DNA of 64,000 nt from Xenorhabdus hominickii (lineage in GTDB: Bacteria > Pseudomonadota > Gammaproteobacteria > Enterobacterales > Enterobacteriaceae). Shown piece after piece: positions 32,672-44,661 of the stretch. Below the pieces are notes generated by a model, which saw nothing but the letters and a program-made list of their open reading frames with translations, did not search any database and was not told the origin of the DNA. Within the stretch, counting starts at the first letter, position 1, and each line of letters starts with the position of its first letter. Both the position numbers and the translations under genes were made by a program. Where the stretch lies: assembly GCF_002632725.1 (NCBI RefSeq), contig NZ_NJAI01000001.1, forward strand, positions 479,953-543,952. The letters are read 5' to 3'.

Positions 32672-32734
32672 GTTATTAAGAAAAAATTAGAAACATTTTT
32701 TGGAAAAATAATGTTATTTTATTTTCTTAATAAC
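32672..32734. promoter_or_regulatory. 63 bp nested palindrome between the Mu repressor-like gene and sfsB, candidate operator
   Basis: Outer arms GTTATTAAGAAAA (32672-32684) and TTTTCTTAATAAC (32722-32734) are perfect 13 bp inverted repeats. Inner arms AACATT (32692-32697) and AATGTT (32710-32715) share almost the same centre (32703). A third GTTATTAA lies at 32747-32754, and a small palindrome CCAC-taat-GTGG at 32779-32790 near the sfsB start. Position between divergent regulators suggests binding sites for one or both. Confidence 0.7.
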
Positions 32735-32820
32735 AGATTCGTGTTCGTTATTAATTTCACACTAACGCTTTAGTTATACCACTAATGTGGCGTCAAATTT
32801 AATAGGAAAGGATTAAAAAA

Positions 32821-33087
32821 ATGATTTCTATGAAATCGGATTGGCATCCTGCTGATATTATTGCAGCTTTACGTAAGCGTGGAACTACACTGGCAGCCGT
32901 TTCCCGTGAAGCAGGGCTAAGCTCATCAACTTTGGCGAATACACTTTCTCGCCCATGGCCCAAGGGAGAGTGGATAATAGCGGATTATTTAGAATTGCAT
33001 CCGTCCGAAATATGGCCAAGCCGTTATTTCGACCCCAGAACAGGAGAGTTATTAGAAAGAAAAATTCGAGATAAAAAGAATAATTAG
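32821..33087 (+). CDS. sfsB: Ner-like DNA-binding regulator SfsB (Nlp)
   Basis: An 88-residue protein of the phage Mu/D108 Ner family. It matches E. coli SfsB/Nlp: DWHPADIIAALRKRGTTLA, LSSSTLANTLSRPWPKGE and IWPSRYFDPRTGE. The helix-turn-helix is AAVSREAGLSSSTLANTL (about 25-43). In Mu, Ner shuts down early and repressor promoters. In E. coli sfsB lies next to ispB too and, when overexpressed, affects maltose genes. GGAAAGGA precedes the ATG. A second ATG at 32830 is possible. Confidence 0.88.
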   Translation: MISMKSDWHPADIIAALRKRGTTLAAVSREAGLSSSTLANTLSRPWPKGEWIIADYLELHPSEIWPSRYFDPRTGELLERKIRDKKNN

Positions 33088-33110
33088 TTATCAATATAAT
33101 TATTCAAAGA

Positions 33111-33143
33111 AAAACCGCTAGTTATATTTTAACTAGCGGTTTT
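33111..33143. terminator. Bidirectional terminator between sfsB and mdh
   Basis: Perfect 14-base arms AAAACCGCTAGTTA / TAACTAGCGGTTTT with a 5-base loop, between convergent genes. Confidence 0.92.
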
Positions 33144-33199
33144 AGTTATTCAATATATTTAACTTAATTTGTATATTAATAAATTACGAATTAAATAAA

Positions 33200-34138
33200 T
33201 TAACCGTTAATAAATTTTTCGCCTAATTCAATATCTTTCTTCAAAACATCCAGCATATTATCTAGTGACTTATGTTCAAAATCACTCAATTCGCCAATAT
33301 CTAAACGCTCTTCGATACCATTCTTGCCTAAGCGAACAGGTTGAGCGAAGAAACGAGCATATTTACCGTCACTTTCGACATAGCTGCATTCGATAACATT
33401 GCTTTCGCCTTGCAGACCGCGGATCAGAGAAAGTCCCAGACGTGCCGCTGCCTGCCCCATCGATAGAGTTGCAGATCCGCCACCCGCTTTCGCTTCAACC
33501 ACTTCAGTACCTGCGTTCTGGATACGTTTGGTCAATGCTTCAATTTCTTCATCAGTAAAACTAACGCCAGGAACTTGAGACAGCAGTGGCAGAATAGTTA
33601 CACCTGAATGCCCACCAATAACCGGAACTTCCAGCGCTTCTGGTTTCTTACCTTTCAGTTCAGCAACAAACGTGTTTGAACGGATGATATCCAACGTTGT
33701 CACACCGAACAGACGGTTCTTATCGTAAACACCTTCTTTTTTCAAAACCTCAGCAGCAATCGCTACGGTAGTATTGACAGGGTTAGTGATAATTCCGATT
33801 AATGCTTTTGGAGAAGTTTTAGCAACCTGCTGAACCAGATTACAAATAATCCCAGCATTGATGTTAAACAGGTCGGAACGATCCATACCCGGTTTACGTG
33901 CCACACCTGCAGAAATCAATACCACATCTGCACCTACCAATGCAGGGGTTGCATCTTCACCAGCAAAACCAGTGACTTTGACTTCCGTTGGGATATGGCT
34001 CAGATCGGCTGCCACACCTGGAGTCACCGGAGCAATGTCATACAAGGAAAGTTCTGAACCTGAAGGAAGTTGGGTCTTGAGTAGAAGGGCAAGTGCCTGA
34101 CCAATACCACCGGCTGCACCGAGAACTGCAACTTTCAT
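33200..34138 (-). CDS. mdh: Malate dehydrogenase
   Basis: A 312-residue NAD-dependent TCA-cycle enzyme, the same length as in E. coli. The dinucleotide motif is GAAGGIGQ. The catalytic pair is D150 and H177 ([13 protein letters not shown]). Substrate arginines R81, R87 and R153 are present. It is divergent from argR, as in E. coli, with 463 bases between them. Confidence 0.97.
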   Translation of the reverse strand: MKVAVLGAAGGIGQALALLLKTQLPSGSELSLYDIAPVTPGVAADLSHIPTEVKVTGFAGEDATPALVGADVVLISAGVARKPGMDRSDLFNINAGIICNLVQQVAKTSPKALIGIITNPVNTTVAIAAEVLKKEGVYDKNRLFGVTTLDIIRSNTFVAELKGKKPEALEVPVIGGHSGVTILPLLSQVPGVSFTDEEIEALTKRIQNAGTEVVEAKAGGGSATLSMGQAAARLGLSLIRGLQGESNVIECSYVESDGKYARFFAQPVRLGKNGIEERLDIGELSDFEHKSLDNMLDVLKKDIELGEKFING

Positions 34139-35072
<934 letters not shown>

Positions 35073-35156
35073 TCCTACTCGCTGTATGTCCATAAACCTG
35101 CGAACAGACACAGCGAAACACCAAAAGACACATCATATAATATTGCCTTATATGAA

Positions 35157-35187
35157 AAGAGGATCGCCCAATAGGTACGATCCTCTT
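35157..35187. terminator. Terminator between argR and mpl
   Basis: Ten-base arms AAGAGGATCG / CGATCCTCTT with an 11-base loop between convergent genes. No long T run, so efficiency is uncertain. Confidence 0.7.
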
Positions 35188-35206
35188 ACTCCAATCCATT
35201 TTCCGA

Positions 35207-36577
35207 TCAGGCAGCATTTGCCTTCTTAGCCAATGCAGTCAGCAACTTATCATGAATGCCACCAAACCCACCATTGCTCATAATCAGGATATGATCACCT
35301 GGCTGGGCTGTTTCAGCAATCATCCGAATCAAAGCATCAATATCAGTACTCCAACGAGCAGGCTGAATACATTGCTCCGCAATTTCAATTACCTGCAACG
35401 GAATGTTGGCTGGTTGATAGAGAAAAACTTCATCAGCACGTCCCAGAGACGGCGCGATATCATTTTTGCTCATGCCCATTTTCATAGTATTAGAACGAGG
35501 TTCCAAGACAGCAAGAATACGAGCCATCCCGCCGACTTTACTTCTCAGTGCTTCCAACGTAGCTAAAATAGCCGTCGGATGATGGGCAAAATCGTCATAA
35601 ACCGAGACACCATTCACTTCGTCACGTAACTCAAGCCGGCGGCGGGCATTGATAAATTCCCCCAAAGCCTGACAAGCATCAGCAGGTTGCACCCCAACAT
35701 GACGGGCTGCCGCAATCGCGATCAAACCATTATGCATATTGTGTTCACCTACGAGTGACCAATTGACTTCCCCAACCAGTTCACCATGATGAAATACTTG
35801 ATAGTTGCTACTATCCTGACTGACTTTCTTCGCCTGCCACTCTCCGGTTTCTCCGAGCTGTTCCAACTCACTCCAGCATCCCATTGCAAGTACATGTTTC
35901 AGATTGATGTCACTATCGGGAACAATGATCTTACCTGTACTCGGCACAACTCTGACAAGATGATGGAACTGTTTTTGAATAGCCGCCAAATTTTCAAAAA
36001 TATCGGCATGATCAAATTCGAGATTATTCATAATCAGCGTACGGGGGCTGTAATGCACAAATTTTGAACGTTTGTCAAAAAAGGCACTGTCATATTCATC
36101 CGCTTCAATCACAAAAAACGGGCTATCTCCGATTTGTGCAGAAACCTCAAAATTACCCGGTACACCACCGATCAAGAATCCCGGTTTATAGCCACAAGCT
36201 TCCAAAATCCACGCCAACATACCTGCCGTTGTCGTTTTACCGTGAGTTCCCGCAACAGCCAATACCCAACGTTCAGGTAAAACGTGATCATGCAACCACT
36301 GTGGGCCGGAGGTATAAGGGATACCACGATCCAACACCATTTCTACGCAGGGATTACCGCGAGTCATGGCATTACCTATGATCACTATATCTGGCACCGG
36401 ATCGAGTTGTGCAGGATCGTATCCTTGAATCAGCTCAATACCCTGTTTTTTCAATAGGGTGCTCATTGGTGGATACACATTGGCATCAGAGCCGATAACT
36501 TCATGACCCAATGCACGAGCGAGGAGTGCTAGCCCTCCCATGAAAGTACCGCAAATGCCAAGAATATGAATACGCAT
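35207..36577 (-). CDS. mpl: UDP-MurNAc:L-alanyl-gamma-D-glutamyl-meso-DAP ligase Mpl
   Basis: A 456-residue Mur-family ligase that reattaches recycled murein tripeptide to UDP-MurNAc. The N-terminal UDP-binding domain starts MRIHILGICGTFMGGLALLA. The ATP-binding loop is AGTHGKTTTAGML, and YDDFAHHPTAILATL is the Mpl/MurC signature. Length matches E. coli (457). It is divergent from fbp. Confidence 0.96.
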   Translation of the reverse strand: MRIHILGICGTFMGGLALLARALGHEVIGSDANVYPPMSTLLKKQGIELIQGYDPAQLDPVPDIVIIGNAMTRGNPCVEMVLDRGIPYTSGPQWLHDHVLPERWVLAVAGTHGKTTTAGMLAWILEACGYKPGFLIGGVPGNFEVSAQIGDSPFFVIEADEYDSAFFDKRSKFVHYSPRTLIMNNLEFDHADIFENLAAIQKQFHHLVRVVPSTGKIIVPDSDINLKHVLAMGCWSELEQLGETGEWQAKKVSQDSSNYQVFHHGELVGEVNWSLVGEHNMHNGLIAIAAARHVGVQPADACQALGEFINARRRLELRDEVNGVSVYDDFAHHPTAILATLEALRSKVGGMARILAVLEPRSNTMKMGMSKNDIAPSLGRADEVFLYQPANIPLQVIEIAEQCIQPARWSTDIDALIRMIAETAQPGDHILIMSNGGFGGIHDKLLTALAKKANAA

Positions 36578-36749
36578 TTATTTCTATCCAATATCATGAA
36601 CTGTATCACTATTCTAACCATCAAATCGGAGATTAGAAATGCAATAGCCTATCAATCAACTCATTCTTTAGCTAAACTGCCGCGCATAAGTGCAACACGC
36701 AAGTGCAGCACGCTCTCTAAAACCACAATCAAATTCAGGACTTTTCGTC

Positions 36750-37754
36750 ATGAAAACATTAGGCGAATTCATCGTCGAGAAACAGCAAGACTTTCCTCAT
36801 GCTACAGGTGAACTGACTGCCCTGCTTTCTGCTATCAAACTGGGCGCCAAAATCATTCATCGGGATATCAACAAAGCCGGGTTAGTGGATATTTTAGGTA
36901 CCAGTGGTGTATCGAATGTTCAGGGTGAAGTTCAGATGAAGCTGGACTTGTATGCCAATGAGAAATTGAAGGCTGCATTAAAAGCTCGTGGTGAAGTAGC
37001 AGGTATCGCTTCCGAAGAAGAAGATGAGATCGTTATCTTTGATGGCGACCGTGCAGAAAATGCGAAGTATGTTGTTTTGATGGACCCACTGGATGGTTCT
37101 TCGAATATTGATGTAAACGTTTCCGTCGGGACTATTTTCTCAATTTACCATCGAATTACGCCAATTGGGCAGCCCGTTACTGAAGAAGATTTCCTGCAAC
37201 CGGGAAGTCATCAGGTTGCAGCAGGTTATGTGGTTTATGGCTCTTCCACAATGTTGGTTTACACCACGGGTTGCGGAGTTCATACATTCACTTACGATCC
37301 TTCCCTTGGCGTTTTCTGCCTGACCCATGAGAAAGTTCAATTCCCAGAAAAAGGCAATATGTACTCGATCAACGAAGGGAACTACATCAAATTCCCGATG
37401 GGCGTGAAAAAGTACATCAAATATTGTCAGGAACAGGATGAAGCCACCCAGCGCCCTTACACCACCCGTTATATCGGCTCTCTGGTTGCAGATTTCCACC
37501 GTAACCTTTTGAAAGGCGGTATCTATATTTACCCAAGCACCGCAAGCCACCCAACCGGCAAACTACGCCTGCTTTATGAGTGCAACCCAATTGCATTTCT
37601 GGCTGAACAGGCTGGCGGCAAAGCCAGCGATGGTGCTAACCGCATTCTGGACATCACACCAAATAAACTACACCAGCGTGTACCTTTCTTTGTAGGCATG
37701 AAATCCATGGTGGAAAAAGCCGAAAGTTTTATGGCTGAATACCCTGACGAATAA
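36750..37754 (+). CDS. fbp: Fructose-1,6-bisphosphatase class I
   Basis: A 334-residue gluconeogenic phosphatase. Metal-binding motifs are EEEDE near residues 89-93 and [11 protein letters not shown]. The substrate-binding C-terminal part has [20 protein letters not shown]. The ATG at 36750 is chosen for the family start [12 protein letters not shown] and AGGA 9 bases upstream; the longer frame has no support. It is divergent from mpl, as in E. coli. Confidence 0.96.
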   Translation: MKTLGEFIVEKQQDFPHATGELTALLSAIKLGAKIIHRDINKAGLVDILGTSGVSNVQGEVQMKLDLYANEKLKAALKARGEVAGIASEEEDEIVIFDGDRAENAKYVVLMDPLDGSSNIDVNVSVGTIFSIYHRITPIGQPVTEEDFLQPGSHQVAAGYVVYGSSTMLVYTTGCGVHTFTYDPSLGVFCLTHEKVQFPEKGNMYSINEGNYIKFPMGVKKYIKYCQEQDEATQRPYTTRYIGSLVADFHRNLLKGGIYIYPSTASHPTGKLRLLYECNPIAFLAEQAGGKASDGANRILDITPNKLHQRVPFFVGMKSMVEKAESFMAEYPDE

Positions 37755-37821
37755 GTCAGTTTATTGCGTAGTTATGTAGTGAGTAGTTATGTGGTTAATT
37801 GAAGAGGCGAAGGTTAGCCTC

Positions 37822-37848
37822 TCTAACTTATCTAACTTATCTAACTGA
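37822..37848. repeat. Three 9 bp tandem units between fbp and ppa
   Basis: TCTAACTTA, TCTAACTTA, TCTAACTGA in a row. A weak hairpin AGAGGC / GCCTCT (about 37803-37822) overlaps the start and may end the fbp transcript. Confidence 0.7.
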
Positions 37849-37968
37849 CTCTACCTCAATTAATCTACCGGAGTACAGGTGTAACACAGAAAAATGGAAT
37901 TACTTTAAGTCTGTTTTGGCTATAATACCCGGCACTCCATTTTGGTTTGAAATTGAAGGAAACCTTTT

Positions 37969-38499
37969 ATGAGCCTGAACAACGTACCAGCGGGTAAAGA
38001 ACTGCCTGAAGATATCTATGTCATCATTGAGATCCCAGCAAACGCAGATCCAATTAAATATGAAGTAGATAAAGAGTCTAGCGCTCTGTTTGTAGACCGC
38101 TTCATGTCTACCGCTATGTTCTATCCTTGCAACTACGGTTATATCAATAATACTCTGTCTCTGGATGGCGACCCTGTTGATGTACTGGTTCCAACTCCAT
38201 ACCCATTGCAGCCAGGTTCCGTCATCCGCTGCCGTCCAGTTGGTGTTCTGAAAATGACCGACGAATCCGGTGAAGATGCAAAACTGGTCGCTGTTCCTCA
38301 TACCAAACTGAGCAAAGAATACGATCACATCAAAGATGTGAACGATCTGCCAGAACTGCTGCGTGCTCAAATCACTCACTTCTTCGAGCATTATAAAGAT
38401 CTGGAAAGCGGCAAATGGGTTAAAGTTGATGGCTGGGACAATGTCGAGGCCGCTAAAGCTGAAATTATTTCTTCTTTCGAACGCGCTGCAAAAAAATAA
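37969..38499 (+). CDS. ppa: Inorganic pyrophosphatase
   Basis: A 176-residue family I pyrophosphatase, the same length as in E. coli. The metal-binding signature DGDPVDVLV has D66, D68 and D71. [16 protein letters not shown] and [13 protein letters not shown] contain other active-site residues. It draws biosynthetic reactions forward by hydrolysing PPi. GAAGGA precedes the ATG. Single gene with its own terminator. Confidence 0.97.
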   Translation: MSLNNVPAGKELPEDIYVIIEIPANADPIKYEVDKESSALFVDRFMSTAMFYPCNYGYINNTLSLDGDPVDVLVPTPYPLQPGSVIRCRPVGVLKMTDESGEDAKLVAVPHTKLSKEYDHIKDVNDLPELLRAQITHFFEHYKDLESGKWVKVDGWDNVEAAKAEIISSFERAAKK

Positions 38500-38530
38500 T
38501 TCCTGCGGTTAACCGCAAGTTTTAATTGCA

Positions 38531-38565
38531 AAAAACCTCTGTACCCATCAGGGACAGAGGTTTTT
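38531..38565 (+). terminator. ppa: Terminator after ppa
   Basis: Outer stem AAAAACCTCTGT / ACAGAGGTTTTT with an inner CCC-atca-GGG, then TG and TTTGG; the 3' arm ends in TTTTT. Confidence 0.92.
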
Positions 38566-38649
38566 GTTTGGCTCTGATTTTGATCAAAATCGGTTTGATT
38601 AAAATAGTTTTTAAAAACAGAGATTACGCTAATCGCAAATCACTGAGCT

Positions 38650-38997
38650 TTATTCTTCTCCGTGGCGCTTTAACCAGTCACCACTTGTTATCCGATCCAA
38701 TCCCTCGACAGGCAATTTATAAAGATAAATCCACGCCTTACCGTAAGGTGTTTCAATCAGTTCCCTTAGATACTCCTGAGAGTTCTTTTTCAATTCATCC
38801 AGTTCTGTCAGGATAGATGGCGTAATACGATATACTTCGCATTCAATTGTCCCTTCACCACGAATAACCGCCGGATAATGCCCTAGGTCATAAATTTCAT
38901 AACCTTCTAAACTGTATTCTCCTAACAGTTGGGCATCTGTCATCCAGTGATGATTACCTTGTTTGCGCCTCAGGCTGCCATAAACAATAACTCGCAT
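38650..38997 (-). CDS. ytfP: YtfP, gamma-glutamylcyclotransferase-fold protein
   Basis: A 115-residue protein with the GGCT-fold entry motif VYGSLRRKQGN and the acidic residue region DELKKNSQEYLREL. It matches E. coli YtfP along its length, including YGKAWIYLY and ESGDWL-like SGDWLK. The substrate is not established. It starts 2 bases after the tamB stop and is the last gene of tamA-tamB-ytfP. Confidence 0.92.
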   Translation of the reverse strand: MRVIVYGSLRRKQGNHHWMTDAQLLGEYSLEGYEIYDLGHYPAVIRGEGTIECEVYRITPSILTELDELKKNSQEYLRELIETPYGKAWIYLYKLPVEGLDRITSGDWLKRHGEE

Positions 38998-38999
38998 TT

Positions 39000-41900
39000 T
39001 TAAAACTCAAACTCATAGAGCAGATCTAAAGCTTGATCAATACCAGATACTGCTTCTAGATACAATCTTGGCATAACGCGATAACGCAATGTCAGTGTCG
39101 CCAACGAGTCAAAAATACCGACACCATACTTCACTTGTAAGTCTTTGGTTATTCTGCCACTGACGACAACTTGGGATTTATCGCCAACACCTTGCGTATC
39201 CAAAGCCAGATCAGAGACACCAAAAGTTTCACCTATCTTGCCCACTATCTGACCACTCTGGGCTACCCCCAAGCCAATCAACATGGCTGTCATCTGGGAG
39301 TTGTCAGAATCCCCTTTTTCCAAACCTTCCCCACGTAGCAGGTAAGACAGAGCTTCCTGCTGTGATTTGACAGGATCAGAGAAAACTTCTACTTTGGGTC
39401 TGTCCGCTAGCCCTGTCACTCTCACTCCGGCAATAACTTTATTTGCCGTCGATTCGGGGTTACGAATCGCTTCAATATTCAATAAAGGCTGATCTGGCGG
39501 GCCAGAGAACATAATCGTTCCTTTACGCACCTGCAAATCTTGCCCATAAGCACGAAAACGCCCTTCTGGAATATCAATCTGACCATTCAGCCCCAGCCCT
39601 TGTTTATCCTGAAGGACTTTCAACGCGCCTTTTAGCTGGGCTTGCAGACCAAATGCACTCAGGCGTACATCATTGCCAATATGAATATTTAAGTTGCTTT
39701 GAATCAAAATAGGCGATTTTTTCTTCTCGATTGGCTGACGGTTTTTATCCAACATCACCTCATCTGAAGAAACACCGACTGCCGATTCAGGCAATTCCTG
39801 AACCGTAATACGCGCCCAAGGAATATCTACATTACCGTTCAGTTTCAGTAAGCTTGGTGTCGCTTCCAGTACCAAATCCGGGCTGACATCCACTTTCACC
39901 ATCGGTGGAACGATGATTCGTATTTTGTCGCTATGTGCTGAGATTCTGGCGTGCCATACATTTAAATTACGCCAGCCAGCATCACCATTCAGATTCAATT
40001 GCCCATTAGGGGTTTTAATCATCCCCTCCAAATCAGAACGGACACCATCAAAATGAACGGCTAATTGACCTTTAGATATATCGAATGGCAACCAATGGCT
40101 AATTACCTGCAAATCATCAGCTTTCAGTAGACCAAATAACAGGGGATGCTTGGCATTCCCGCCAAAACGCAAATTCGCATTCAGAGCGCCTTCCGCTTTT
40201 TCACCTTTACCCAAAATAGGCTTAATCAGCTTCAAGGAGAGATCTTGAATATCTACCGATCCCGATAATTTGCGGCTGCCTTCTAAATCAGCCACCTGAA
40301 CATTGCCGTTTAAATGCCCATTTCCAGCCAGTTTGAATAACCATGCCAAATTTGCTTTACCATTTGTTAACCCAGCGTTCAAAGTCAGTGTGTCAAAACT
40401 AACGGGAAGAGTGATACCTTCCACAACCTGACGAACTTGAACACCATTTCCTTGCAAGGCGATTTTTGCCTGCGGCAATCCATGATTTGCCGTCCACTTA
40501 ACATCGGCATTACCGCTGAACACGCCCTTGAGCTGCGTGCTTTTATCAAGGAATGGCTGAACCATCGCTAAATCAAATCGTTCAAAGACAATTTGTGCAT
40601 GACCGCTAGCACCCGCTTCAATCGGTTTAGGAATACAAACCTGAGCATTAGGATTGAGCCAGCAGTGCGTTCCGATCGTGACTTTCTGTTGTAAATTCAA
40701 ATAATCGATGGCTACCGCTTTGCTTAGGCGCCATTCACCCACTGGCGTATCAAAATAGGTATTATTGATATTGCCTTTCCAGCGCTCCTGCTGGCGATCA
40801 AAACTGCCATTGAGTGCCAACTGCCCTGATACGGGATTACCCTCAACCTTCAACTGTAAATTATGCTGTTTTTCTGTGCCCTTAGCATTGAGCGTCAAGC
40901 TATTGATGATCAAATTCGCCTGTTTCAGTTGGTGAACCACAACCGATAACTGCCCTTCAATTTGTTTACTAGAACGCACATCTCCTTTAATCGTGGCGCT
41001 ACCCACTCGCAGTTCATCTTGCCAACGCAACCCACGAGCGTTCAAATCTGCCACGATTTGAGGTGCCTTCATGTTGCCACACAGTTTGATATTCCCCGTA
41101 ATCAGACCGGCCAACCCCGGCAATAAGCCATTTAATTGCGGCGCATTAATTTCACCATCCAGTTTCCACGCTTCATCCGTAAGCCGGCCTTGAACATTTA
41201 GCGTATTGTGCCCAAGTACGAGATCGAATTGAGGAATATCCCACTGCCCAGCCGCATTACCCGATGCCTTGCCATGGGCTTTAACCACGTTCTGTTTCAC
41301 ATGACCATTAAGGCTAATTTCAGGGATTTGGAGCTGCCAACTTCCCCCATACAGGCTACCCCGCACCGCTATTTCACCATCCATTTTGGCAGGCCATTCC
41401 GGCCATTGTTTGGCTGTATTGATGTCATCTAAAATCAGCTTGGCATTCCAGCTAATTGCTTTACTCCAATCAACAACACCGGTTACATCCGCTTTTCCCT
41501 GTAATGCAGCTAAACGCAAACGGGTGAGTCTGAGTAACTCTTCATTGCCCTTCGCATCCAGCATCAGCAATGCCGGAGGAATATCACTCCCCTTAATATC
41601 AGAGCGGAGAGAAAGATCGTAACCACTGGCCTGCCCATTAAGACGCAGTTTGACGCCATCAAGCTGATAATCTGATTTGCCGGTTAATGGCCATTGAAGT
41701 TGTTTACTTTCCAGTGTCAAGCGTACAGGCAGGCCAGCCTGTGCTAATTCAGTCTGCGCATCCAGACTAGCGACAATAGGCCCAGAAAGATGCAACGCGA
41801 GATCGAGCTGCTGCAACAAAGCGCCATTTAACGTTAAATCAACCTGCTGACCTTGCAATTCCTTCAAACCAATATTATCTACATCGCCAACATCACCTTT

Positions 41901-42785
41901 AATCGCGAGCTTAACTGGCCACTGTTCAGCAAGCGTTACTGTTCCCTTAATTGCAAGTGAACCTTCCGGTGCCTGTACACTCAACGTTTGTATATCGATT
42001 TGTTGCCCTTGATTGCTGGCTTGTAGCCGCAGATCATTGACTGTAATGTCGTTATTCCCAGTCAAACGAAGTTGACTGCCATGAATGCTTTCTACTGTGA
42101 TATCAAGAGGAATAGGAACATTTGGTAATTCTGCCAAAAGAGGTTTGGCAAACAGCGCCTTTAAGGTTTCTCCCAATGATTTCTCAGCTTCAACCTGCTG
42201 ACTGTTTTTTTGCTCTGTATTGATGTGTTCAGAGGATGTTTTTGGCAACGCAACCAATAGGTTGCTGATTGCCGTAGGCTTCAATACCAGTTTTTTTTCC
42301 TGCCACTGAGCGCCAGCCTTAAATTCATCCAATGCAATAGCAATATCATCTACCTTGACGTGGACATTTTTCAAAGCCAGCAAATCCAGTGAGATAGGAT
42401 ACGGTGTTTTCAACTCAGTCAGTGGTTTCGAATCAGGGGAGGGTTCGGATGGTGGAAGCTCAGCCGTATTCACCGAAACCAAGACACCTTCGGTCGTCAA
42501 GGCATTGACACAGACATGACTGTGCCGCAAACAGGAAAGTCGTAGTGAAAGATGTAAATTGTCAGCGCTGACATTAACTCCCGGCATCTGATATTTCATG
42601 CCTTTTAGCGTTAAATCACGCCAACCTCCGCTGACACTGGCAATTTCCAATCCCGGCACCCAACGCGCCGCACTATTAATCATAAAGTGCAAACCCGCTT
42701 GTGTGCCAACCAATCCCACAACCGTCACCAATAACAGGCCAACAATCAGTAGAAAAGCAATACTAAACCTTTTCACCCACCTCAT
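39000..42785 (-). CDS. tamB: TamB, inner-membrane-anchored periplasmic bridge protein
   Basis: A 1261-residue AsmA-like protein. One N-terminal membrane anchor (about 7-30) is followed by a very long beta-rich periplasmic region forming a lipid-conducting groove. The C-terminal TamB (DUF490) domain ends in the barrel-like [20 protein letters not shown]. Length matches E. coli TamB (1259). With TamA it forms the translocation and assembly module, and with YhdP and YdbH carries phospholipid to the outer membrane. Its ATG overlaps the tamA TGA (ATGA). Confidence 0.96.
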   Translation of the reverse strand: MRWVKRFSIAFLLIVGLLLVTVVGLVGTQAGLHFMINSAARWVPGLEIASVSGGWRDLTLKGMKYQMPGVNVSADNLHLSLRLSCLRHSHVCVNALTTEGVLVSVNTAELPPSEPSPDSKPLTELKTPYPISLDLLALKNVHVKVDDIAIALDEFKAGAQWQEKKLVLKPTAISNLLVALPKTSSEHINTEQKNSQQVEAEKSLGETLKALFAKPLLAELPNVPIPLDITVESIHGSQLRLTGNNDITVNDLRLQASNQGQQIDIQTLSVQAPEGSLAIKGTVTLAEQWPVKLAIKGDVGDVDNIGLKELQGQQVDLTLNGALLQQLDLALHLSGPIVASLDAQTELAQAGLPVRLTLESKQLQWPLTGKSDYQLDGVKLRLNGQASGYDLSLRSDIKGSDIPPALLMLDAKGNEELLRLTRLRLAALQGKADVTGVVDWSKAISWNAKLILDDINTAKQWPEWPAKMDGEIAVRGSLYGGSWQLQIPEISLNGHVKQNVVKAHGKASGNAAGQWDIPQFDLVLGHNTLNVQGRLTDEAWKLDGEINAPQLNGLLPGLAGLITGNIKLCGNMKAPQIVADLNARGLRWQDELRVGSATIKGDVRSSKQIEGQLSVVVHQLKQANLIINSLTLNAKGTEKQHNLQLKVEGNPVSGQLALNGSFDRQQERWKGNINNTYFDTPVGEWRLSKAVAIDYLNLQQKVTIGTHCWLNPNAQVCIPKPIEAGASGHAQIVFERFDLAMVQPFLDKSTQLKGVFSGNADVKWTANHGLPQAKIALQGNGVQVRQVVEGITLPVSFDTLTLNAGLTNGKANLAWLFKLAGNGHLNGNVQVADLEGSRKLSGSVDIQDLSLKLIKPILGKGEKAEGALNANLRFGGNAKHPLLFGLLKADDLQVISHWLPFDISKGQLAVHFDGVRSDLEGMIKTPNGQLNLNGDAGWRNLNVWHARISAHSDKIRIIVPPMVKVDVSPDLVLEATPSLLKLNGNVDIPWARITVQELPESAVGVSSDEVMLDKNRQPIEKKKSPILIQSNLNIHIGNDVRLSAFGLQAQLKGALKVLQDKQGLGLNGQIDIPEGRFRAYGQDLQVRKGTIMFSGPPDQPLLNIEAIRNPESTANKVIAGVRVTGLADRPKVEVFSDPVKSQQEALSYLLRGEGLEKGDSDNSQMTAMLIGLGVAQSGQIVGKIGETFGVSDLALDTQGVGDKSQVVVSGRITKDLQVKYGVGIFDSLATLTLRYRVMPRLYLEAVSGIDQALDLLYEFEF

Positions 42786-44524
42786 AGTTCAGCCCCTAAA
42801 CCGATATAAAATTCAACATTATGATTGTTTGGATCTCCGAGCGGAGTCGCCACATCAAATTTTATCGGCCCAACAGGTGAAGCCCAGCGCACACCAATTC
42901 CTGCACCTGTTTTAAAATCACTCTTTCTAATATCGTCCACCGCTTCACCCGAATCTACAAACAGGGCACTCCACCAGTTGCCATAAACATTATATTGATA
43001 TTCCAACGAACCGACTGCCAGCTTTGATGCTCCAACTAATTTCCCTTTACTGTCTGTCGGTGAAATTTTCTGGTACTTATAACCTCGGATGCTGCGATCT
43101 CCCCCAGCAAAGAAACGAAGGTCGGGAGGCACTTTGTCGAATTCATTAGTTTCTATCCAGCCCAAATCCGCCCGCGCCACAAAACGGTGATTCTCCCGAT
43201 ACGTTCTGATCCAGACGTGATGTGCCTGTAACACGAAAAAATCGACATTGGACTGCCAACTTGTATCAGAAACATCAAGTGAGTAACGCTGGCTATCCCC
43301 CCAATAAGGCATGGTACCGCCACGTTGACGAATACGGCTGATACTTGCTCCCGGATAAAGCAACATAGTAGTGTTTGTTACGTTGGCCTGCGTAAAGTGG
43401 CTAAAACTCCAGCGTAGATTAACGCCGTACTGCCAGCCAGTAAAACGATCCCAGTTACGGGAAAAGTTCAAAGTTGCCGTATCCGAAATGGTATCATTAA
43501 TATCTTTACGTTTATAACCAGCTTGTAACTGATAATATTCTTCAAGAGGATTGACCTTAAGCGGCATTTTATAAGAGCCGTCAATGGCTTGGTCTCGTGC
43601 AGAAAGGTTAAGGTTGGTACTCAGGCTATGCCCACGTGAATTGAGCCATGGTTTTTTCCATTTTGCCTGAAGGCGGGGGCCAACATCCGTCGCATAACCT
43701 CCCCCTAATTCCACATAATTGGCAGAACGAGGCACTAAAGATGCGTCCAGCGGCAATAGCTTATCCTTGCTTTCACGCCCCACCTTAAAATCGGGCACAA
43801 CAACCGCTGAATTAAACCAACCAGTATCGACCAAACGACGGTTGAATTCGGCCAGTTGCTCTGAGGTGTAATATTCACCCTGTTTGAAAGGAATAAGATT
43901 ATCTAGGTAAGTTTGACGAATTTGTGAACCATGAAATATCACAGGGCCAAAACGGTAACGCTGGCCGCTATCAAAATTGAAATCCCAATAAGATTTGAGT
44001 TGTTGTTGCTCGACACCAAGTTCACTTTTCTTCATCACCGCGTCAAAATACCCCTTCTTAACAGCCAGATTAGTCAGTGAGCTCTTAAAATTCTCATATT
44101 CGCCATGATTCAGGATTTCTCCTTCCTTTGGCTTATTTTTTTTGATCAACTTTGCATAATCTTGGTCATCCTTCGCAGCACCTTCCAAATCCACGCTCAC
44201 CTCAGCCACCCGAACAGGTTCCCCCGGCGTCACTATTGCAGTCAAAACAGGGCGGGAAGGAGGCGTTTTCTCTTCATACGTGAATTGGATCGTAGGATCG
44301 TAGTACCCTAATGGCCTGAGCCCCAAGCGTATAGCCTTCTCTACACGACCACGGAAACGCCCATCTGGAGAAACTTCATCAGTGCTGATATTTGAAAGCT
44401 GCACCCTAGCATTTTTTTCCAGCTCGCCAGAAAGTCCTTCCACTTTCAGCCGTAAATTTGCACTATAGGCTGATGGAGCTGTGACAGACACACAAAGCAC
44501 ACATATAAGGGGGTATCGTGACAC
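42782..44524 (-). CDS. tamA: TamA, outer-membrane Omp85-family protein
   Basis: A 580-residue Omp85 protein with a signal peptide, three POTRA domains (about 24-265) and a C-terminal 16-strand barrel. The barrel carries the lid-lock motif region [15 protein letters not shown] chose the GTG at 44524: it gives a signal ending SAYSA and has AGGAG six bases upstream. The open frame extends a further 48 codons without a signal. The E. coli protein is 577 residues. Divergent from msrA, as in E. coli. Confidence 0.95.
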   Translation of the reverse strand: MSRYPLICVLCVSVTAPSAYSANLRLKVEGLSGELEKNARVQLSNISTDEVSPDGRFRGRVEKAIRLGLRPLGYYDPTIQFTYEEKTPPSRPVLTAIVTPGEPVRVAEVSVDLEGAAKDDQDYAKLIKKNKPKEGEILNHGEYENFKSSLTNLAVKKGYFDAVMKKSELGVEQQQLKSYWDFNFDSGQRYRFGPVIFHGSQIRQTYLDNLIPFKQGEYYTSEQLAEFNRRLVDTGWFNSAVVVPDFKVGRESKDKLLPLDASLVPRSANYVELGGGYATDVGPRLQAKWKKPWLNSRGHSLSTNLNLSARDQAIDGSYKMPLKVNPLEEYYQLQAGYKRKDINDTISDTATLNFSRNWDRFTGWQYGVNLRWSFSHFTQANVTNTTMLLYPGASISRIRQRGGTMPYWGDSQRYSLDVSDTSWQSNVDFFVLQAHHVWIRTYRENHRFVARADLGWIETNEFDKVPPDLRFFAGGDRSIRGYKYQKISPTDSKGKLVGASKLAVGSLEYQYNVYGNWWSALFVDSGEAVDDIRKSDFKTGAGIGVRWASPVGPIKFDVATPLGDPNNHNVEFYIGLGAEL

Positions 44525-44661
44525 GCGAACTCCTAATATTTGTTTATCCGAGGAAGAAAGTCCAACGATATAAAAATGCTGCAATAATTTAATTCTGGTA
44601 AAGTTTGAAAGATATACAAGCAACCAATAATCATAAAATATGTCAAGAACGGGAGAGAATC

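Noticed and set aside
31830..33087. Complete Mu-like prophage or transposase gene
   Set aside because: Both small proteins end after a short helical region with no DDE catalytic domain, and the flanks are intact core genes.
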